Assembly (NCBI GenBank): GCA_013399875.1
Contig: VXAZ01003894.1
Span: forward strand, 1-64,000
Reading direction: 5' to 3'
DNA: 64,000 nt
Origin: Gymnorhina tibicen
Lineage: Eukaryota > Chordata > Aves > Passeriformes > Artamidae
Within the stretch, counting starts at the first letter, position 1. Each line of letters begins with the position of its first letter. The notes under the pieces are model-generated. The model searched no databases, had not been told where the DNA came from, and saw only the letters and a program-made list of their open reading frames with translations. Positions 52,701 through 64,000 of this stretch are shown in pieces. Position numbers and translations under genes: made by a program.

Positions 52701-55700
52701 CAGTAGCATAACCTTCTATCAAGGCTTGGTCAAGCCCCATGCTAGCACAGACTTGGGCCTTTAGTGATGGATTTGTACCTAAAAATGGTAACTAGCAGGG
52801 AAAGCACATTATTCATAATACTGTAAGAAGATTTTAAGTCAGAATAGGTCCTTCCCATTACTACCATGCTTGAACTAATTTCCAATAAGGCCAGGTAGAG
52901 AAGCTCTAACAGACATCACTAGGAACCATATCAAACCCATCTTATAAACACAAAAACGTACTTTACTTGAGAAGCACTTTCTTGACACTAATGTAGTCCA
53001 GACATGACAAGGAAAACTATAGTGTTTTAGAGCTGTAAAGCAAAGCTGGTTCACAAAAACATTTTCCTCTGAAAGACTCTTATCTAAATTTTTTCAGTAT
53101 GGTACACTCGGTATTTCCTTTGTACAGACCCAGTTCTCCTTCCTATCCTTCTTAGTCAGCACGCCCAAATTGTCAGAGAGAGTGGCAGCACTAAGGCAGG
53201 AAAAGCCACTAAAACTTCTTACTATTATCTATTGTCATGATGTGCAGCTATAAGACTTGTATTTCCTATTTACTCTCTCTCCTGCAAAAAACACAAGGAA
53301 GGAGGGAGGAAACTTGGATCAGGACTTGATACTTGGGAAGCTCCATTTTCCTAAGGAACTGATTCCTTTTAATATTATTTCCCCTATTGTCTTCAATAAG
53401 ATACATCACCAGAACTCTCTCTGAGATCTCTGAGATGCAGAGACATACAGCAAGCTCTGAATAAGAGGGCACATTACTTGGCAGAGAGGCAGAGGACACA
53501 AGGCTTCCTCTGTCAGGAGGAGGCAAAAGGTGCCTGGGGATGCGAAGGGACCAACCTGCAAGCAGTGGCACCTAGGCCCGCTCTGCACAGCAGGCACCAT
53601 AGGCACTGTTGCCTGTGACACGCTTGCGCAGTGTCTGAAACAACGCTCAGCTTTGGCCTCCAGCTGCCACAATGGTACAACTACTACAAAGCAAAAAAAT
53701 GCGACAGTCTGAAACGGATACTCATGGACCAGAATAACAGGGACAGCAGCTTTTCTGCATATACAAAATTTTAAAATCACTCAAATTGTCCAGTAGGTAC
53801 ATGACAGCAGATCTGTAATACAAGCAAAGTATCAGTATCAGGTAGGGAAAGCAAGAAAAGAAAGTCAGGAGTGCTTTGTCCATCTCTTGAGTCGGGATTT
53901 CTTGACTACCAGTCTCTAAGCTCCAATCACTAATCCCTGCATCCAATAGCTAAGGAAGCTCCATGCATGTAACACTAATCTTATCTTGATGTTAGAAGAA
54001 AAACAGATCAATACAGTACTCATAAGCTGATGTATGACTAAAATATTGATGCAATATTTCTCATGTGTATCAATGCCTTGCTATTTCTATTTTGTTTGTT
54101 TTTCTATGTATGCAAAACACATGCTATATTTCTTGCTGTTGTATACTCTACTCTGCTCTTATCATTTCTATAAGAATAAAGAAAATGAAGAAAAGGCTTC
54201 CACAACTTCCACTCATCCATATCAGAGTTGCTTCAGCATTATAGGGTTTCATCCCACCAGACGCTGAGTTATATCATAGTTTATGAAAATGGGGAACATT
54301 TTGGCACATCTTAGAATTAATTAGGGCCTAGCAGAAACAGTGTCAAAAATTTTTTACCTTTCATTTCCACTATTTCATTTAATATTCTCAGCCTCCTTTT
54401 CTGGGTATAGCTCCATCCTTTTGTCCTGTATTTATACAGCACCTAATGCCATGAAATCCCTTGAACAAAACAAGAAATTACGAAGAGATAATACAACAGC
54501 CAACATTCCTGAATTTGACCAAAATGAGTGGACTAGCAACATGTAATTGTTTTTCTATTAAAAAAAATCCTCTTATGTCATTTAATTCTCAATACTGTAT
54601 AAACTAATTAAAATTAAATTTCCAAAATTATTTATTTTTTTAAGACACCAGAATTTTGCTTATTTAATTTTCCCTGTTTGGCAATAGGGACTGCTGAAAA
54701 GCCTATGTCTCAAGATGAGAATAATTTCTACCTGTAGACCCAGGTAGAAAATTTCTGATTCTGTGTTATTTTATTTTTATTGGAAAATATCAAAATAGCT
54801 AAAACCAGTTAACTGAATTTCACCAAAACTCCATTTTCAGAAGAGGAAGAGTACACTCAGTTTATAGCAGAACACTCATTTCTAACATCAGGAATACAAT
54901 TTCAGACTGCAACCAGAACTGGAGAGGGAAAGAAACAGACCAGGCTTCCTGAGAACAGACAGTGCCCCAGTGCTTTCCACACTTGATCGAGTCTGGGGGC
55001 ACTAAGATCTGATTCAGGACACAAAACTGAGTCTCTCCCAAGATAAAAACCCCACGACGTTGCACCCTTGTGTTCTCTAAGACCCATGTTCCTCTCCATC
55101 TTTTAGTGAAATAGCTCCATTGCTTTTCCACAATTGGAAGAAACCCAGGCACAAACATTTGGTGTTTTAGTGAAGTAGGATTCACATCTGGGTCAGCCTC
55201 AGTAGCTTTAGCCCTTCCAGAGCCTACTGCCAGCACATACAGACTTGATCTATCTATGTTCCAGCATGCCAAACACAGTGTCAGTGCACAAGGCACATAC
55301 TGCAGAACTCAGAAATTCAGGCCCAATTTTCAACTGCAGTGGAAAGGAGCTGCTTGCTAGGTCTCATGTGAGGCTAGATGTGGTTCACATGTAGACAAAA
55401 CAGGACCAGGTTGAACCAGGATCATCCTTCCATATTGCTTCTATTTAAAAAAAAACACCCAAGCAATCAAAACCTAGCATTTAATTGGGAAAATTAACTG
55501 TCATTGGTTTTACTCAGAAAATTCAAGAAATTGAGAAATATGTAAGTTTTCAACACTGTTAATACTGTCAAACCTCTACATGCTAGTTCTTCAAAAACTA
55601 TTGATTTTACACCGTGCATAAAAAAATTGAGTAGATATATAACTATTTTAGAGAAATATTATTTTTACATGATGAAATTTCTTTCATCAGTTATCTAGTC

Positions 55701-58700
55701 CTGTGAAATGTTTATATCAAGAAAGGGATCTTTCCCACATCTTCAGCAGAAGGAAACCTAATTCTTTGTCCACTGCCTCCCAAGCTCTGCAGAGAGGGCA
55801 GCACAGGGTCGCTGCAGGGATGACTGATCATGTGGCCTCTAGGACAGATGCAGTGCATCATCCCTGCTCTTAAAACTGGACATAAGTGCCTTGCAGGTTC
55901 ACAGCCAGAGAACACTGTATTGTGTGGGGTTCTGAACATCTTTCTGGAGGAAAAGCATACTGTGGTTACCTATTGGGACCAGGTAACAGCTCCTCCGTAT
56001 GTTAGCAAAATTAATAGTCTGATGCTGAAGGTTGCCTTTCCCTCCAAAGAGATTTCAATCAAAAGGGAAGAATAGCACTAATATTAATCACTGGGCAGAC
56101 TAACTCCTGGACATACACCAAAATATCTTTATTCAGGACGAGAATTTTCTTTTTAATGCTGCATGTGCAGACAGAGCTGCTGCCACTCCTATATGAAGTC
56201 ATGCATGTCCCATGGATAGACCATGAAATACACAACATATCATCTGCCAACAGACATTCCCCTAAGTTTGCTTTCATTGTTCTTTCCTTGGATTTATTGA
56301 AGTCATCATGATACATATTGTCTTCACTTTTCTGACCAGCTTTGCAACACTTATAAACACACTGTAAAATAATATGCAATCCTTCTTGGGTTTTTTAGAA
56401 AACATTGCATTACAAATAATATAAAACTACAAAATCTAGGTGGATACTTTATCCATATGATATTGCAAGGCATGAAATGCATCTGTCATTCAGACCTTGC
56501 TGTGTCACATACAAATATCTCATTAATGCATCTCACATGGATTTTTTTTTAACCTTTAATCCCCTGATTAGCTGACTGACTCAATGGGTAATCATTTGAT
56601 TCCAGTCTCTCTGCTCCAGTAACATGTTCTCTTTTATCACTCTGCAAAAACATGAAGCTTCTATCAAAAGTTAAATTAGTTCAGGATATAGAAATGAGTA
56701 TCTTGATTTAATGGTAGGCTTAAGGTGAAAGCCTTTCACCACACTCTTGTATAAAAAATTACAGAATGTTACTCTAAAAGGGAAAGTCTTGGCTTCCCAA
56801 AGCAACACATTTTCTACACTAGAAAGTCTCCACTGAAAACTCTTCAATGTCATTACAATTTTATGTAGTGAAAAGATATTTTAAGTGGCTTTCTTATTTT
56901 TTCCAGAAGATTTTATGGATCACTCTAAGCCTTGTTCAGTTCAGCTTGATCCAAATACACCTGACAACAAAAAAAAACAACTGCAGCAAAACAAATGCTG
57001 AGTAGCCACCAGTTCTGATTCTGCTGGTGCATTAGCATGTACTCTCTTTTATCCTGGAACTGATACAGTGGATAGAGGCCTTGCACAGTGGTAAGGAGGC
57101 ACCAGGCCCAACTAGGGATTGTTCACACCTTACATGATGCAAGTGCCAGGAAAACCTCACTTCCCTGCCCACTCTGTCCCTGCACTTCCATGAACCAGGG
57201 CAGGGGAGTTCTCCTCCCATCAGTGAAATTACTCACATCAGTATGGCTATGGACACACAGAAATATTTATCAAACCAAGAAGTCATGGTATTCACTGCAC
57301 AAACGCTGTGGCACATGGATAATTAAAAGTTCACCAGTCCAATTGGCCCATCCATATTTTACCACGTCAATATATTTAAAGACCCACTGGGTAAAGAACA
57401 ATATGAGTGAGAAATACAGCTGACGCAATTAACCACAAAATTTCTAAACTAGTCTTGGCAGATCATCATATCTTTATCTCATACAGTCTGTCATGCCAGT
57501 TTCCTCAGACTTTGACTTGAGGAATTAAGACTTTTCCCTGAGACATGTCAAGCTAGGCTCCCATGAATTCCAATTGCATGCTGATGTCTGCATGGGACTT
57601 GGCTTAATTTATTATGAAACTGGCTTCACTGGTTTTTGATAACCTATTACAGATATCTGAACCCCACTTAAAGAGCTGTCCTTTATCAGCCAATTGTCTA
57701 AGTTAAGGAAAAAAAATTCAACCCTAGGTTGCATAAGTAAGCTGTAATAAGAACTGAACACTTCATGGACACAAAGAGATAAAGACAGCACAGAAACCTC
57801 ACTCAGCTGCCTGCACTGTTTAAAATGTCTCCAGTGACCACAAAGCATCACTGCAAGTCTGTCGAGGATATTTAGTTTTGATGCTCTGTTAGAGTGTTAA
57901 ACAATGATGAAAGTGATGAACTAATCTTAATGTGAAGGTTACATGTTGTTACTTAACTAGCTCCTCATTTAAAATTTAGTACCATGTTCTCATGAATAGG
58001 AACACATTCCGAGTACAGTCTGCCATTGTTTCTGCGTCCTATGAAGCCTAAAAAAAGTTAATTGACACAAATTTTGAGCAGCTGTTAGAGAGAATTTCTA
58101 TTTGCTGATGATTAAAAATTTCAAAGTGAAGCATGGCAAATATAGACTTGCACTTCTAAGGATTGGATTTGGGGATTTCAAGAAAAATCTCTGGTCCTTT
58201 GGAATTTAGAAGATAAAAGGTAACTGAAGTCCTTAAACTTTATCTTCTAAACACAAAGGAGTGTCAAGTAAACATGAAGAAGAGCTTCATATATTTTTAT
58301 CCACTTTATTTGCAATGAATGATGAAATAACATAATCATTTCTGAGTTTTCTCTAATAAAGCAGTATGAAAATTATACTGAGATAATTACATACTACAGG
58401 GAGTAGTCTACTCACCTTAAATAGTTTTTAATTACTTTTGGTTAAAAATCACATTAGAGGTAAGGCTTCTTAAAGAAAAAAAAATCAACTCTATGTCTGA
58501 TAAAAATACCTCAAATTCCCTACTTCAAGTAAATTCAGTCTCTCTAAAATTACAGGCACTATTCAGAGGTGGATCCAGTCTGAAATGACAGAAATTCACT
58601 TCACATAATTTATTCTTGTTTCTACAGATTTTGAAGGTCCTATAGGCATCCAAACCAACCATGCACAATTGCTGAAGAACTTTCATAAAAGTCATTCAAA

Positions 58701-59540
58701 CCAGTGCCTAGAAAGACGAGACGAAGAAAGCCTTTGTGTGTGCACTCTCTTTATGTTGCCATCATACTGCAGTACGATGTTTGACATTGACACACTCTTT
58801 ACATCCTTCATCAGGGCATTTCATGAAACTATCACCAAGTTGTAGGTCTTTTAGATCACTTTAAGAAAAGGGAAGGGGTGAGAGAGAAGAATGAAGACAG
58901 CATTTGTATGAAGGAAGGCCACATCACATTGCTGCCTGCTTGGTAGTGTGATCTTTCTTGATAGAGTTCAAAGATCTAGCCACAGCTATTTCTTTCAAGA
59001 TACAGGAGCTGTGTCCTATTCTTTTCCCAAGACGTACAGGTTACCACTTCTATAGTGCAATTATGTCTCCCTCCTGACATCCCATCTATCAGTAGGGTTC
59101 TTTAACCCCTGGAATGAGCTTTTAGTGTTCACACTGAGACTTCAAATGCATGAGTCTAACAGGAATTGTCATGATGGGCAATTAGCTTTCGACTTCAGTA
59201 TAGCGTAATATTTTCCAAGCATTTCACATTTCCAGTTCAGATGTGTATACTACTGATGCACCAGTGCTTCATGATTAGGATGTGGAGAAGGTCGGTTAGC
59301 ACCACCACCTTGTTCCACAGAGCTTCAGACTGAGAGAACGCAAATCCTGTGCACAGGTATCTTTGCTCCTTTTCTGCTGGGGGAATGCCTTCCTGCTAAT
59401 AATCTTAGAAAAAATAATATTCCACTCAGAAGAAACCTGTCTGCTTCTGTAATGCTGCAAGAAGTGCAAGTAAGCAGCCTAAGTCTTTTCTGACTCTCTC
59501 CCCACTGTGACTATGTTACTGTGTACATTAAAGTTTTTTC

Positions 59541-59580
59541 TCCCTCCGTCCCTCCCTCCCTCCCTCCCTCACTCACTCAC
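59541..59580. repeat. Compound (TCCC)n-(TCAC)n microsatellite
   Basis: Seven TCCC units, the second changed to TCCG, run directly into three TCAC units. A T-run (GTTTTTTC) lies immediately to the left. The TCAC block probably arose from the TCCC block by one substitution that then spread. It is purely a low-complexity tract in intronic sequence. Confidence 0.93.
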
Positions 59581-62500
59581 TACATCTTTGCAAGGCTTGT
59601 GAATTAAAGGAAGGAGCCGTGGAGGTGTGATAACCTGCCTCAGACTCCCTAGGCTGCATACAGCACAGCAAATCTTGCCATCACGGCTGCCACAGGCAAC
59701 AACAATCCACCAGCAATATCTGCACAGAACTTGGTTGGAAAGCTTTTATTATACAATTGTAACATCAGGGAAAAAAGCGAACAAAAGCCCTGCAAACACA
59801 CCTACTCCTTTCTCTCCCCCAGAATCGAGATGTGAGGCAGCCTTTTGCTGCTGGTCACCCTGGGGTGCTTGGGCTGTCCAGGAACACTGCACACCATGGT
59901 GGTGTGTGCAGGGAGCACAGCCTGCCAACACCATTGCCGGCGATGCATGGGCTCAGCAGCCGGCAGATAAACAAAGAAGCAATACCCACTATCAAAGTGT
60001 CAAGTATCTATAACCTCTAGCACAGCACAAAGATTACAGCAAACAAAATAGACGTCTAAGAGGTAAGGAGCTGTAGGAGAGGAGGAGAGAAGTGATTCTG
60101 AGAGTGGAGCAGGTGAGAATGCCTATCCTGACACAGCGAATGGTGCAGAAAGGCAGGGCTGACATGTTGTGACTAGGAGTCACCATTAAGACATGCTTTT
60201 TACAAATCCAGGCTCCTTCCTCTTAAGGTACTTTAGAAAACATTATCAGGTTTGCAACCAGCCTAAAAGCAAAGCATGACTGTAGGTCAGATCGGAGAAC
60301 TCAGGAGCATTATAAGAACATGTTTCCTCTGCAAATACTCTGGAGAAATTTGCTCAGATCTTTCAGGTACTCATTAGGAATTTGTTTCCAGCGTGTATGG
60401 CAATTATTCCAGCTAGCTGAAGATTTCATAATGCAAAATCTTTTGGTTTCTGATGCACCAAGAAAAGGCCAACAGCTAAACTACAGATGCAAAGCTTGAG
60501 CTCAATAAAACTGATTGCTGAAATGCAGACTATTTTCAAGTGATACAGCAAAGAACCTCTTAATTCCTGTCTTCGTTGGTATTTTTACCCTCTGAAGCAC
60601 TACCTGAACACAGGCTATACCCTGCACAATCCAGATATGTTGTGCACCAGATGAGATGGGCCTAATTCTGTTTTCCAGATATATACCCTGTTTTAAAAGC
60701 AGTAATGTTCTGTATTCCACCATTTGTGCGTGCCTGCTGGCAACACTGCCTGCAGCTGATCCTGATGACCATGTCCCCAACCTGCAGAAGCTTCTCAGTT
60801 CTTGGAGTAACTTTTGTAAATATTCCCCTGTGTACAGATTGGGAAAAGATCAGTGGTCTGATCCAAGAGAGAATTTGCACGGTGGTTGGGGCTGTGTGTG
60901 TGTTTATGTGTCAGGTTTCTGACAATGAAGAGGTTCTACAAGCGTTACCTAGAGTAAGGAGTATTGCGAGCAAAAATTTTAAAAAAATGTTAGAAGCAGA
61001 TGGAGCGAAAAATTTCCCAACCTTTGCTATGTAAACACACTCTAAAGGCTTCAGGCGACTTTTACCCTGGACTCTGTTTTTGTCAGATCAATGACAAGTC
61101 ACGTTAACAGCGGTGTTTAATTCTATCAATATGTGACCAATTGTGTTAGATTGTTTGGCCATTGATTTCACTTAGTGCTACAGTTGAGGTCTGAAAGGAA
61201 CTGCTTTCCCCTGCATTACCACACACGGTGACAAATGCCCAGCGCTGACTTTCAGTACGGCATGCACAGAAGCTCTGACCACTTAAATGCTGGGGGAATT
61301 CAGCAGGATAGTCATGTAAGTGTTATTCTTTATTTATTTTCCAAATTGCCAGGCCATGCCATGCAATTCTATTTAGGTTTGAAAGAGGTTGTTTACAGAA
61401 ACAGCTGAGTAGACAATAAGACAGATGAAAATTTGTCCACATGAAAATGATAAGGCAGACCTGGAAAGCTGCATAGTGAAGGAAAACAAAACTGAAAAGA
61501 CTAATTCCTTTCATATTTACTGTGACTGGGCCACACCCTGAAGTGCCTGCCTCAGTTTCTAGAAACATTTGGTAAGGCAAATGCACATCGGGCATGCGAG
61601 TTTTGAACAGCAATGATCTAACAGCAGTGGTCTTCAGTGTATCATGTTTGCAATGAAAACCCTCTGCACCAAATTTCTAGTAGGGATTTATACAGCATTC
61701 ATACATCTGCCACAACAGATCTAGCCGTCAGACTGTGGTTTAAAGAAGAAATTCAGGATTGGCTATCCTTTATCCTGACAATGAGTAAGTTATTTATAAA
61801 ATACTTATTAAACTAAGTTTATTTGCAAAAAATAATAATAAAATCACTAAAAAATCATAAAACTCTCATATTTTGGAAGTGTTATTCTTCCACTTGAAAT
61901 TCTCTGAAACTACAGAGATTTCAAATGACAAATAACCCAGAAATCCTTAGGTTCTCACTAGCAATAGGGTAAACCACTACATGTAAGGTAAGACAATTCT
62001 TAAGTTATTTTGAATAAACCCCTATTATTTAAAGCAAATTACATAATAGAGAAATCATATTCCACATGATTAAGGTTTATGCTTCTTAAAGAAATATTGC
62101 TCCTTGCAAGAAAAAATGATGCTGTCTTTAGGTACCCAGCTTATAATTTCACGGCAGCCTACCCAAACCTGCTCCCATGATCAGCACACTGGTAAAAGGG
62201 AGCTGTGTAAGAGAAAGTCTTGCTCTTCATAGGAACATAGTGACAATGCTTAATTTTAAATAATCCCATCTCTATCTCTCTCCTGAGTTATCTTAGTGAT
62301 TAACAAAAGTGCTTTGAACTCTTAAACCCTAATACCTATGTTTTTATTTACTTATTTTTCTTTTTTCATGTACAGATAAAATAACTCAAATGGCTTTTGT
62401 AACTTCCATGTGCCCATTCACCATCTTCAGAAGTATTCCTGGTACACAAGTGATGGGACGTGCTGAGGCTCCATGAGGAGCTCACAGGGCTTTGCACAGG

Positions 62501-63649
62501 GATTTCAGCCAGGCAGGGGTCTGGGCTGGGGCTGCTTTGTAGCTCAACTGCTAATGGTGTTTGATGGTATTCTGCTTAGGGAATGCTGGCAAGTGTGTGA
62601 TATACAAATCCATTAATTGTTCTCTTGATTTACAGCTTTGCATGTGCATGGCACATCTTAGGGCTGCGACTAAGACTGTCAAAACAGATGTTCCCAAAGA
62701 CCAGGAGTTAGGCTGGAAGTCTTGGGGAGATAAAAAATCACACAGTTTATATGAAAATACTAAGTGATCAATTATTTTCTTTGTTTTCACATAATTTAGT
62801 CACTGTTTTCTGTCATGTCTCCCCAGAAATAGAAACATACTGTAATATTCCTTATGACATTTTTTCTGAATCTAAGGAATGTTACTACATAGCAAAAAAA
62901 AAAAAAAGCAAGCAAACCCCAGTTAAGACGTGCAGTAATGTGACTCTCATTTAACTCTAAGTAGTGTATCTTGCTCTGTCCAAAACTGTGCTGCAGAATA
63001 TTTATATGGCATTTACTGGCCACCTTGAGGAAGAAATATTTGCCTGGATAATAGTAACTGTGCCAGAAAAATCAACACAACAGAAATTCATTGGTTCTTT
63101 GGGTTGTTTTACTTTTGAAAAGTGCAGAACAAACCGAAAATATTTTTTCCAATCACCTATTATTTGCTGCAGTCCTGCTCCAAGTAAGATTATGCCAAAT
63201 ACTCTAAAAACTGAAGCTGAAGAAAGAGCAGATTTATAAACCACAGGATTCACTTATCTCAGAAATCCAGGATCAATCCCAAAGAAAAGGCATGCATTTA
63301 AAACACAGTGCAGCTGCCTTAATTGAAAAAAAAAAATACAAATACGTAGGATTCCAAAAGGACCCTGCTCTCTCAGTGACCTGAATGCTATTGTTAAAGG
63401 CAGGGGAAACAGCTCTCCAACCTTACCCTCCAATGAATTGGCAGGGAAATTTTTCATTGATTTCAACCCTGTATAACAAGTTTCTGATCTAACAGTGTCT
63501 GTTTCTAAATCTGAAAGGGAGGAAAAGTGCACTTATTCACATCCATTGCACCACTGCCATGAGAGAGACATAGTGGAGAGTTTAATTTGAGTGTGTTTCC
63601 CATCCTCTCCCTCCTCCTGATCCACAGTGTGTTTAAGGAGGCTGGAGGA

Positions 63650-64000
63650 CAGTGCCTACTGTCCACTCTTAATTAAGATGGTCAAGAGGTGTGTGAGTAT
63701 TAAAATAGCACAGTCAGTGGGCTGTTTTGAGCAGCTTCCTAAAGCCTTTAGCCCTTGTGCGCCTTTACAGCATTCAACTTATCAATTTACTTGCAAATGG
63801 CTCCCTGAAGTATTAACCTGGGTTAATTATTCGTCAAATATGATTATGCAGTGGTAATGTAAAAAATCGGAAATGCAGGATGGAATTTTTCACTCCAGCG
63901 GTTTGGCAATTGTGGCAGCTGGTGGAGAAGCCGGAGTAATTACTAGCCCATTCCAGCTGGTGGATCAGCACGCTGGTTCAGGGCGGGTGGGGGGAAAAAA
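63650..64000. promoter_or_regulatory. Candidate conserved noncoding element (possible intronic enhancer), cut by the window edge
   Basis: This segment differs from its surroundings. It has several CpGs (GTGCGCC, ATTCGTC, AATCGG, AGCGG, GCCGG, CACGC, GGCGGG) in CpG-poor DNA and a high density of transcription-factor-like sites. These are the palindrome TTAATTAA (63669-63676); ATTAACC-TG-GGTTAAT (63812-63827), an inverted repeat that also resembles an HNF1/homeodomain half-site pair; TAATTA (63937-63942); and two CAGCTG E-boxes (63916-63921 and 63954-63959), each inside the 11-mer CAGCTGGTGGA. No splice-flanked open frame was found. Developmental regulators such as POU6F2 often hold such elements in long introns. 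Calling this an enhancer is inference, and conservation has not been tested. Confidence 0.35.

Larger units (their letters stand above)
48071..63649. other. POU6F2 upstream intron, distal part, no gene seen
   Basis: Intronic sequence with a G-quadruplex-capable run, the TCCC/TCAC tract, and a somewhat more GC-rich patch at about 59600-60000. The longest open frame of the window (about 144 codons, minus strand, 54862-55296) begins with GTG, contains no recognised motif and has no supporting splice sites, so it is not called. No RNA gene was recognised. Confidence 0.6.

Noticed and set aside
54862..55296. 144-codon open frame on the minus strand, tied for longest in the window
   Set aside because: It starts with GTG and not ATG, has no recognisable domain and no convincing splice or promoter context. 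A frame of this length is within reach of chance in 64 kb read in six frames.
59627..60013. 128-codon plus-strand frame in the GC-richer patch
   Set aside because: Its start is GTG, it has no recognised motif, and overlapping frames on both strands are equally open, which suggests a composition effect.
62895..62908. Poly(A) run that might end a processed retrocopy
   Set aside because: No exon-like or gene-like sequence lies upstream, and no target-site duplication was visible.
1..64000. Search for CRISPR arrays, operons, phage, LTR retroviruses, toxin-antitoxin or other prokaryotic-type systems
   Set aside because: No spaced direct repeats, no dense same-strand genes, no paired LTRs and no viral protein motifs were seen. 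The spliced POU6F2 exons and the CR1 element place the window in a vertebrate intron.

Overview
The window looks like vertebrate, most likely avian, intronic DNA. The base composition is AT-rich and CpG is scarce. No long open frame is supported beyond two short exons. There is one clear Chicken-Repeat-1 (CR1) LINE with the typical ATTCTATGATTCTAT-type 3' end, and otherwise very little interspersed repeat. No bacterial, plasmid, phage, CRISPR or operon-like structure is present, and no intact retroviral gene was recognised. The low repeat density together with the CR1 type is the basis for 'bird'; the species cannot be named from the sequence alone.

The only gene recognised is POU6F2 (retina-derived POU-domain factor 1), on the minus strand. 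Two neighbouring coding exons are visible: about 28729-28820 (30 complete codons, ending ...FPVGPQ) and 27553-27781 (76 codons plus one base, beginning PLLTAQQLASAV and containing NQPILIPFNMAGQLGG). They are separated by a 947-bp phase-0 intron with GT/AG ends. They encode the N-terminal, pre-POU region of the protein. The first coding exons, the glutamine-rich exon, the POU-specific domain and the homeodomain were not found, so they should lie outside: earlier exons beyond position 64000 and later exons before position 1.

Layout: 1-27552 is the intron downstream of the second exon, in transcript order. It carries a CR1 fragment (about 26342-27246) in the opposite orientation to the gene and one old MIR-like SINE relic (about 13320-13450). 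Positions 28821-64000 are the upstream intron. It carries an (AAGGG)9 array, an (AAAT)6 array, a second MIR-like relic, a G-quadruplex-capable run, a (TCCC)n/(TCAC)n tract and, at the right edge, a homeodomain- and E-box-rich segment that is the best candidate here for a conserved regulatory element. No separate biological system, RNA gene or second protein-coding gene could be supported.
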